Shown here piece after piece: positions 41,622 to 47,219 of a stretch of DNA of 47,219 bases. The notes under the pieces are model-generated. The model made no database searches, was not told the DNA's origin, and worked only from the letters and a program-made list of their open reading frames with translations. The stretch covers positions 1 through 47,219 of the forward strand of contig CAZXPG010000008.1 in NCBI GenBank assembly GCA_964643145.1. Direction: 5' to 3'. The translations under genes and the position numbers were made by a program. This DNA comes from CAZXPG01 sp964643145 (GTDB taxonomy: Bacteria > Pseudomonadota > Alphaproteobacteria > Rickettsiales > Arcanibacteraceae). How positions within the stretch are numbered: position 1 is the first letter of the stretch; every line of letters starts with the position of its first letter.

Positions 41622-42020
41622 ATGAAAGCCCTCCTATCTGTTCTCCTATTATGCCTTGCATGTTTTGCCCCTGGCTTGGCCGCTTATGCGGATGCCACCG
41701 ATAGTGGTGTGGAAAGTACCAGAAAGCCTGCACTTATTATCCGTTTCAATCAGCCATCTGTGCAGTATAAGCAGCCCTTAGTGCAGGTGGTAGAGAAAGT
41801 GCAGGATATCACACAGGATGCTCATTTTGAACTGGTTTCAATAGTGCCGCTATCAAAAGAGCGTAGTCGCAACAACGCCAGCCGTGAGATTGCTGAATAT
41901 AATGCCAGGAAAGTAGCAGCCGTTATTGAGTCGCAGGGTGTGCCAGCAACCCATGTACATATACGCTATCGGGAATCAGAGGTGATTTCCATGAACGAGG
42001 TGCATGTGGCGGTCTATTAA
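41622..42020 (+). CDS. Small secreted protein, OmpA-like C-terminal region
   Basis: This 132-aa protein has a clear signal peptide (MKALLSVLLLCLACFAPGLAAYA). The mature part of about 110 residues resembles, only weakly, an OmpA/MotB-type fold in its second half (NNASREIAEYNARKVAAVIESQGVPATHVHIRY), where one strand and helix pattern and the A-x-x-V-x-x-x-L-like rhythm agree. The peptidoglycan-binding residues are not clear. It is a single gene, convergent with the CinA-domain gene. Function unknown. Confidence 0.55.
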   Translation: MKALLSVLLLCLACFAPGLAAYADATDSGVESTRKPALIIRFNQPSVQYKQPLVQVVEKVQDITQDAHFELVSIVPLSKERSRNNASREIAEYNARKVAAVIESQGVPATHVHIRYRESEVISMNEVHVAVY

Positions 42021-42044
42021 CCACCGCAGTGTTGGAAAGCTGCG

Positions 42045-42791
42045 CTATATTTTTTCCCGCACCTCACCTCCCAACTGTGCCACCAGCAATGTCACCGCCT
42101 TGAAGGCTTCTTCAAGCAGGGCAATATCGCTTGCACGCAACACTAGGCTAGTGCCAAGACGTTGGTTATGGATGAAAGGATAGCTGCCCATTTCCACTAG
42201 CGGGTAGTGCTGCTGAATCTGGCTGAATCCTGCCGCAATCACCCCTTCCTGCACATAGGCACTGATAGTGCGGGATTCTACTACACTGCCCCCCTTCAAC
42301 CTGTGCTTGATGCCGTTAAACATCGCCTGCATAATACGTGGCACACCAGCCAGCACATAGACATTACCCAGGATAAAGCCAGGGGCGATACTGACGGGAT
42401 TATCAATCAGTTCTGCCCCTAGCGGAATATAGGCCATTTTCCGGCGCGCCTCATTAAACTGCCCTTCCTCATAATAAGCCGCAAGCCGCCGCACCGCTTC
42501 TTCATGCAAACATAGCTCTACCCCAAAGGCCTTCGCCACAGAAAGTGCGGTAATATCGTCATGGGTGGGGCCGATACCGCCGGTGGTAAACACATAGGAA
42601 TGCAGCTGGCGCAGATGGTTAACCGTATCAATAATAGTGGCCTCATCATCCGGGATAACCCGTACTTCTTTAAGAATGACACCCAGCCCATTTAAGGATT
42701 TGGCAAGGAACTGTGTGTTGCTGTCCTGGGTGCGGCCAGACAGAATCTCGTTGCCAATAATGATAAGTGCGGCGGTATAGGTTATGGTCAT
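42045..42791 (-). CDS. CinA-type molybdopterin-binding domain protein
   Basis: The 248-aa protein corresponds to the N-terminal MoaB/Mog-like domain of CinA: ALIIIGNEILSGRTQDSNTQFLAKSL, FTTGGIGPTHDDITALSVAKAFG and NPVSIAPGFILGNVYVLAGVPRIMQAMF. The C-terminal nicotinamide-nucleotide deamidase domain of full CinA is absent. Such short forms are common, and an ADP-ribose pyrophosphatase or cofactor role has been described for the domain. It lies 12 bases downstream of the ABC ATPase gene, probably in the same transcript. Confidence 0.85.
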   Translation of the reverse strand: MTITYTAALIIIGNEILSGRTQDSNTQFLAKSLNGLGVILKEVRVIPDDEATIIDTVNHLRQLHSYVFTTGGIGPTHDDITALSVAKAFGVELCLHEEAVRRLAAYYEEGQFNEARRKMAYIPLGAELIDNPVSIAPGFILGNVYVLAGVPRIMQAMFNGIKHRLKGGSVVESRTISAYVQEGVIAAGFSQIQQHYPLVEMGSYPFIHNQRLGTSLVLRASDIALLEEAFKAVTLLVAQLGGEVREKI

Positions 42792-42803
42792 AATCGTCTG
42801 TCT

Positions 42804-44369
42804 CTAAAGGCTGTTACGAATAAGCAACTGGGTATAAGAAGTCTGTGGCGATTCAAGGATAGCGTTTGTGTGCCCCTGCTCAACAATACGCCCGTCTTTC
42901 AACACAACAATCGCATGGCTCATGGCGCGTATCACCCGTAAATCATGGCTGATAAAAATCATGGTTAAGGTGTATTTCTGCTGCAACCCATGTAATAAAT
43001 CAATAATCTGTGCCTGTACGGAAATATCCAACGCGGAAGTAGGCTCATCCAAAATCAGCAATGTTGGTTTTAGCACAAGTGCACGGGCAATGGCAATGCG
43101 CTGCCGCTGTCCACCGCTGAATTCATGCGGGTAGCGGTGCTGGATGCCTGGGTCAAGACCCACTTCTTTCAGCACCTCATCAATCGCGTTTAACGGCGCC
43201 ATGCCATGTGCCCGCAACCCTTCGCTGATAATCTCCCCGACCGACATACGTGGGTTCAGGCTGGCGAATGGATCCTGGAAGACAATCTGCAACTCTTTCC
43301 GCATGGCGCGCATTGCTTCTTTTTGCAGCATATTTAATTGCATTCCCATAAACACCGTGGTGCCAGTATAGGGTATTAAGCGCAGGATCGCCATAGCCAG
43401 CGTGGATTTCCCCGATCCGCTTTCACCCATCACGCCCAGCGTCTGCCCTTCTTTCACCGCAAAAGACACATTATCCAGCACCCGGATAGTTGGGGCTTTA
43501 CCAAAGAAACGACGTTTCTGCATAAATGCAACCGATATATCCTCCAGCCGTAGCATCTCTGGGGCATCTGGGTTAGCAAGGGGGGCAAGATTTGTAGGCT
43601 GGGCAGAAAGCAGGCGTTTGGTATAATCATGCTGTGGTTGAGTAAAAATCTCCTGCACCGTTCCCTGTTCGACAATGCGTCCCTTAGTCATCACGCAGAC
43701 CTTATGGGCAATCTTCTGCACCATATGCAGGTCGTGCGTAATGAAAAGCATGGCCATCTGTCGTTCTTCTTGCAATTTCTTCAGCAGCTTCAGGATTTCC
43801 GCCTGCACGGTTACATCCAGTGCCGTGGTTGGCTCATCGGCAATCAGCAACGCGGGGTTGCAGGCTAGCGCCATGGCAATCATCACACGCTGCCGCTGCC
43901 CACCGGAAAGTTCATGCGGATAGGCATTCAGGCGCGTTTTGAGGCCACCAAGCTGCACATCATCGAGCAGCTCAAGAACACGCCCTTCAATCTCGCGACC
44001 AGAAAGCGTACTATGCAGCTTCAGCACTTCACCAATCTGGCGGCCAATCCTATGCAGCGGGTTGAGCGATGTCATCGGCTCCTGAAAGATCATAGCAATT
44101 TTGCTGCCACGGATAGACTGCAACTCGCGCTCTGTCATAGTGGTAAGCGCACTATCTTCAAAGTGTATCTGGCTTTCAGTGCTGAGTGTCGCCGCCTGTG
44201 GCAATAAACGCATCACCGATAAGGCGGTAAGCGATTTGCCGGAACCACTCTCACCAATCAGCGCCATCACCTCGCCCGGCTCAATGGTGAAGGACACATC
44301 CTCCACCACATGCTGAGCGTTTGTTTCATGAAAGGCTATCGAGAGTCTGTCAACGGTTAGAAGTGGCAT
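42804..44369 (-). CDS. Double-domain ABC transporter ATPase (YejF-like)
   Basis: The 521-aa protein joins two ABC domains, each with Walker A (GESGSGKSLTAL and GESGSGKSTLAM), signature (LSGGQRQRVMIAMAL and FSGGQRQRIAIARAL) and Walker B (LLIADEPTTALD and LLILDEPTSALD). This is the layout of YejF and Dpp/Opp-type fused ATPases that power peptide uptake. No permease or binding protein is in the window. The start is taken at 44369 (MPLLTVDRLSIAF), with an alternative ATG at 44378. It overlaps the end of the ligase gene. Confidence 0.85.
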   Translation of the reverse strand: MPLLTVDRLSIAFHETNAQHVVEDVSFTIEPGEVMALIGESGSGKSLTALSVMRLLPQAATLSTESQIHFEDSALTTMTERELQSIRGSKIAMIFQEPMTSLNPLHRIGRQIGEVLKLHSTLSGREIEGRVLELLDDVQLGGLKTRLNAYPHELSGGQRQRVMIAMALACNPALLIADEPTTALDVTVQAEILKLLKKLQEERQMAMLFITHDLHMVQKIAHKVCVMTKGRIVEQGTVQEIFTQPQHDYTKRLLSAQPTNLAPLANPDAPEMLRLEDISVAFMQKRRFFGKAPTIRVLDNVSFAVKEGQTLGVMGESGSGKSTLAMAILRLIPYTGTTVFMGMQLNMLQKEAMRAMRKELQIVFQDPFASLNPRMSVGEIISEGLRAHGMAPLNAIDEVLKEVGLDPGIQHRYPHEFSGGQRQRIAIARALVLKPTLLILDEPTSALDISVQAQIIDLLHGLQQKYTLTMIFISHDLRVIRAMSHAIVVLKDGRIVEQGHTNAILESPQTSYTQLLIRNSL

Positions 44370-45684
44370 GGGCAGCATTATGTGTATCGGGAGTTTTAGC
44401 ATATACCAACAAGAAGGCCAGCAACAGGCCGCTGGCTATCCACCATTCCTGCCAGATGCCAAAGGCGGTGAGGCCAATGGTGTAATAGGCCATAAGCCCA
44501 GCAGTGCAAGCAGCTTGGTAGAGCGTATCATTCTCTGTGGCACGAATAGTGCGGAACAACACAAAAAGAAACGCAGCAAAAAGCACTACACCCGGCACTC
44601 CCAGCTCCAGCCATAGCTGCGTTACGCTGTTATGCGGATGGATAGGCAGCGGGCTTTTATTGTTTGGCAGCATGTCGGAGGGAGCAATCGGGATAAAACG
44701 TGACGCATTCAACCCCCAGCCGCGCAACGGGTGATCAAGCGCTTTATGCGAAGCAAAATGCCAGATATAGAGCCGGTGCTCTGATGATTCCGGGATGAAA
44801 GGAAAGCGTGCCATAAGGGCGTGCGGGTTTTGCAGCGTCATAATGACAGGCAACAACAGGGTGAAAACGAGCGTAGCTGTCATCAGGAGCGGAATCGCTC
44901 TTCCTCGCACATAATAGACCAGCAAGAAACTGCCACCCCCTGCCACAATGCCCATAACCGCAGAAAGGCTTTTCAGTGTTAACAGCATGATGAAGGTGAC
45001 AGCAGCAAGAAGGATTGCTTCGTGTTTCCTATGCTTTTTCAACAAGATCGCAACACAGGGAAAAATGCACAAAGCAAGCAGCGTTGCCCCCCGGTTCAGT
45101 TCAGTCAGGTTATACTCATAGCCAGGGTTACCTAAAGAACTATGCAATAATGTGGTAAGAAAGCCGCCGGAAAGATGCTCTTCCGTTGCCACTAAGAGTG
45201 CTAGACATAATGAGGCAACGGGCAAATAGGGCTGGGGCCGTGCTGCAAATAACCGGTGCGCCACCGCAACGGCCAATGCGCCACCGCCGATCAGTGCCAG
45301 TAATTTTGCCAGTAATATGAGGGTAGCGGAGGGGTGCGTTGCCCATAGGCTGCCCATTAATGACCAGAGAAGGAATAGGGCAAACACTATCCCACCCTGG
45401 AGGGCTAAATCGCGGTTTGCCTTGATGCCACCTGGCAACAAAAAGAGTGTGAGTGCAATAATCAGCGCCATCAGCGGCGTCACCGCTAGCCCCGCCAGCA
45501 TGGCAATAGCTGGAGTGAGGAAAAGGAGAATGCTCACCTGTGCCCCAGCCCTCACCCTAACCCTCTCCCAGAGGGAGAGGGGATTATAGAGCGCAGGGAA
45601 AGTCCCTACACCACAAGTCCCCTCTCCCTCTGGGAGAGGGTTAGGGTGAGGGCATGAGTGAGGGCCGGAGTTGACATAATTCAT
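44350..45684 (-). CDS. O-antigen ligase/polymerase family membrane protein
   Basis: This hydrophobic protein (444 aa from the ATG at 45684) has about ten transmembrane segments and the ligase signature HPHNSVTQLWLELGVPG in a long loop, as in WaaL/Wzy-type enzymes that join O-antigen or polymerise glycans. Residues about 11-48 (CPHPNPLPEGEG...NPLSLWERVRVRAG) are the translation of a palindromic repeat element rather than ligase sequence. A GTG at 45537 (residue 50, just after the element and before the first membrane helix) could be the true start, giving about 395 aa. The ATG overlaps the ruvC stop (ATGA). Confidence 0.75.
   Translation of the reverse strand: MNYVNSGPHSCPHPNPLPEGEGTCGVGTFPALYNPLSLWERVRVRAGAQVSILLFLTPAIAMLAGLAVTPLMALIIALTLFLLPGGIKANRDLALQGGIVFALFLLWSLMGSLWATHPSATLILLAKLLALIGGGALAVAVAHRLFAARPQPYLPVASLCLALLVATEEHLSGGFLTTLLHSSLGNPGYEYNLTELNRGATLLALCIFPCVAILLKKHRKHEAILLAAVTFIMLLTLKSLSAVMGIVAGGGSFLLVYYVRGRAIPLLMTATLVFTLLLPVIMTLQNPHALMARFPFIPESSEHRLYIWHFASHKALDHPLRGWGLNASRFIPIAPSDMLPNNKSPLPIHPHNSVTQLWLELGVPGVVLFAAFLFVLFRTIRATENDTLYQAACTAGLMAYYTIGLTAFGIWQEWWIASGLLLAFLLVYAKTPDTHNAAHATSNR
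45548..45653. repeat. Long inverted repeat (GEG-type element) after ruvC
   Basis: Two perfect 36-bp arms (45548-45583 and 45618-45653) face each other across 34 bases. Each arm itself contains a CTCTCCCAGAGGGAGAG palindrome. Translated in the ligase frame the arms give PHPNPLPEGEG and LSLWERVRVRAG, peptides I recognise as common translations of an interspersed repeat found in many proteobacterial genomes. Confidence 0.8.
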
Positions 45685-46160
45685 AACCCGCCTCTCACAT
45701 GCCCAGCATGGCAGATGGCAATGGCTAGTGCATCAGCCGCGTCACTCGATGGAATAACGCAACCAGGCAACAGATGCTTCACCATCACTTCCACCTGGTT
45801 TTTATCGGCACGCCCCACGCCCACTACCGATTTTTTTACCAAGGTAGCGGCATATTCATAGACCGGCAGCCCTGCTATGGAAGCCGTCAGCAGCAAACTG
45901 CCGCGTGCATGGCCGAGCTTCAGGGAAGAAAGGGCGTTGCTGTTGAGAAATGTCTCTTCTATGGCGCATACTCCCGGATTATACATCTGAATGGTGGTTT
46001 CCAATCCATGGTGCAGTGTTAGCAAGCGTTTGGGCAAGGGTGCAGCTTTCTCGGTAGCAATCACGCCACAGGCCAGATAAGAAAGCCGGCTGCCGGTTTG
46101 CTCAATTATCCCCCAGCCTGTATAATGCAGGCCAGGGTCTACACCAAGGATACGTGTCAT
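45681..46160 (-). CDS. ruvC: Holliday junction resolvase RuvC
   Basis: The 159-aa endonuclease cuts four-way junctions in recombination. The acidic active site can be read from RILGVDPGLHYTGWG (first Asp), CAIEETFLNSNALSSLKLGHARG (Glu) and PSSDAADALAIAICH (paired Asp). Length is normal. It lies one base after the yebC stop. Unusually, ruvA and ruvB do not follow. An O-antigen ligase gene and a repeat element come next. Confidence 0.95.
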   Translation of the reverse strand: MTRILGVDPGLHYTGWGIIEQTGSRLSYLACGVIATEKAAPLPKRLLTLHHGLETTIQMYNPGVCAIEETFLNSNALSSLKLGHARGSLLLTASIAGLPVYEYAATLVKKSVVGVGRADKNQVEVMVKHLLPGCVIPSSDAADALAIAICHAGHVRGGL

Positions 46161-46910
46161 TTATCCAGCCATTTTTTCCAGTACATCGTCGGGAATATCA
46201 TAATTACCATAGACAAACTGCACATCGTCATTATCTTCCAGCACATCAATCAGCTTCAGCAATTTTTCTGCCTGTTCGCCTGTTACCTGCACGGTATTTT
46301 GTGGCCGCCAGGAAAGCCGCCCGGTTTCCGCATCACCAAATTTTTCAGCCAGCGCGTCACGCACAGCGTTGAAATCATCGGGCGCACAGATAACACTATG
46401 CACCAGCTCATCGGTTTCGCAATCGGTTGCCCCCGCTTCCAGTGCCGCTTCAAACATGGCATCGGCACTGGCAGTGGTTAGCGGATATTCCAGCAAGCCG
46501 ATACGGTCAAACATAAACGTCAGGCTGCCAGTTTCTCCCAATGCCCCACCATGTTTGCTAAAGGCGGCACGCACTTCCGATGCTGTGCGGTTACGGTTGT
46601 CCGTCAAGGCTTCCACGATAATGGCAATTCCACCAGGCGCATAGCCTTCATAGCGGATTTCATCGTAATTATCGCCGTCATTAGTGGAAGAGCCACGCTT
46701 AACCGCACTTTCAATATTGGCTTTCGGGAGGTTCAGGGCTTTAGCCGCCGCAATGGCACTACGCAACCGGGCGTTAAAGGCTGGGTCTGGTTGCCCAAGC
46801 CGTGCAGCGGTGATAATTTCACGGATTAATTTAGTAAAAGTTTTAGCCCGCTTGGCATCCTGCGCGCCTTTCCGGTGCATAATATTTTTAAACTTGGAAT
46901 GTCCTGCCAT
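46161..46910 (-). CDS. yebC: YebC/PmpR family protein
   Basis: The 249-aa protein has the family start MAGHSKFKNIMHRKGAQDAKRAKTFTKLIREI, LPKANIESAVKRG, YEGYAPGGIAIIVEALTDNRNRTASEVRAAFSKHGG and GSLTFMFDRIG. YebC proteins act as DNA-binding regulators and, as shown for some members, help ribosomes through difficult proline motifs. It is upstream of ruvC as in many bacteria. Confidence 0.93.
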   Translation of the reverse strand: MAGHSKFKNIMHRKGAQDAKRAKTFTKLIREIITAARLGQPDPAFNARLRSAIAAAKALNLPKANIESAVKRGSSTNDGDNYDEIRYEGYAPGGIAIIVEALTDNRNRTASEVRAAFSKHGGALGETGSLTFMFDRIGLLEYPLTTASADAMFEAALEAGATDCETDELVHSVICAPDDFNAVRDALAEKFGDAETGRLSWRPQNTVQVTGEQAEKLLKLIDVLEDNDDVQFVYGNYDIPDDVLEKMAG

Positions 46911-47052
46911 AAATGTCTCAGATAAAAGATATATAAAAAAGGTAACTGAATGTACTCCGCTGGCTGCGGCGTGTAAACAGCAAAAACAACGTTTTCTATA
47001 CAGAATCTATCCGTTAGCAGTGTTCTGATGACAAGAAGAAAGGAAAATGCTA
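46911..47052. other. Intergenic region between tRNA-Asp and yebC
   Basis: These 142 bases hold no gene that I can support. They contain the yebC promoter region on the minus strand and the 3' flank of the tRNA-Asp gene. No clear terminator hairpin is visible. Confidence 0.5.
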
Positions 47053-47129
47053 TGGCGGGAGTGACGGGGCTCGAACCCGCGACCTTCGGCGTGACAGGCC
47101 GACGCTCTAACCAACTGAGCTACACCCCC
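47053..47129 (-). tRNA. tRNA-Asp(GUC)
   Basis: On the minus strand the 77-nt sequence folds as a tRNA: acceptor GGGGGTG/CACTCCC, D-arm with AGCTCAGTTGGTTAGAGC, anticodon loop CTGTCAC (anticodon GTC), TTCGAGCC in the T-arm, discriminator G and a CCA end encoded in the gene. The TG-x-TCAC loop and G discriminator support Asp. Confidence 0.95.
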
Positions 47130-47166
47130 TTAAAAGCACTGAAGGGGAACATATCTGTGGTGATGA

Positions 47167-47219
47167 TGGTGGGCGATGACAGGCTCGAACTGCCGACCCT
47201 CTCGGTGTAAACGAGATGC
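47167..47219 (-). tRNA. tRNA-Val(UAC), 5' part outside window
   Basis: The last 53 bases give, on the minus strand, the anticodon loop TTTACAC (anticodon TAC), variable region, T-arm with GTTCGAGCC, acceptor strand ATCGCCC, discriminator A and encoded CCA. The 5' half is cut by the window edge. It lies 37 bases upstream of tRNA-Asp, so the two form one transcript. Confidence 0.88.

Noticed and set aside
1..47219. Prophage, integrase, transposase or restriction genes
   Set aside because: None of the reading frames shows such motifs. The only mobile-looking DNA is short repeats without enzymes.

Overview
The window looks like chromosomal DNA of an alphaproteobacterium of moderate GC. The evidence is a DivK-type receiver, the run rpiB-glyA-nrdR-ribD, a phasin, a UbiK-like protein, aerobic HemF, and core genes of the LPS and branched-chain amino acid pathways. 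I cannot name the genus. Intact routes for Ile/Val, Pro, folate, riboflavin and acetate use suggest a metabolically independent cell, although Fic, Sel1-repeat and pentapeptide proteins are also common in host-associated relatives.

Layout. Positions 1-182 hold repeats. Positions 182-8196 (minus) are a five-gene exopolysaccharide operon: an SDR epimerase, a PelA-type hydrolase, a PelA-type deacetylase, a PelB-type TPR protein and a PelB-type barrel. It reads like a Pel system in which PelA and PelB are each split into two genes and in which no pelC-G is visible. Positions 8197-8710 are a divergent intergenic region. Positions 8711-13284 (plus) carry asd, a membrane-anchored pentapeptide protein, ubiK-like, proC and a phasin. 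Positions 13362-18756 (minus) carry folC, folP, lgt, divK, acs and the small SRP RNA gene. A small basic protein, map and tkt follow to 22405.

Positions 22515-27844 (plus) carry a DUF1189 membrane protein, a WaaE-like glycosyltransferase and ilvB-ilvH-ilvC. Positions 27888-31886 (minus) are rpiB-glyA-nrdR-ribD with a class III Fic gene coupled to ribD. A Sel1-repeat protein and nth come next (minus). Positions 34085-39501 (plus) are an envelope operon: a very unusual cysteine-rich pilin-like protein, a DUF374 acyltransferase, waaA, a PAP2 phosphatase and hemF. Positions 39516-41499 (minus) are a GT4 glycosyltransferase with a truncated methyltransferase-like partner. A small secreted protein follows. 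Positions 42045-46910 (minus) are yebC-ruvC-ligase-ABC ATPase-CinA domain. The window ends in tRNA-Asp and a cut tRNA-Val.

Three families of short palindromic or inverted-repeat elements are scattered between genes. One sits at the 3' ends of three unrelated genes and supplies or abuts their stop codons. Another contributes the region just before the asd start. A third lies directly after ruvC and may be translated as the N-terminus of the O-antigen ligase. The leading candidates for something undescribed are the split Pel-like locus, the pilin-like protein with tandem four-cysteine modules, and the stop-codon-associated repeat family.
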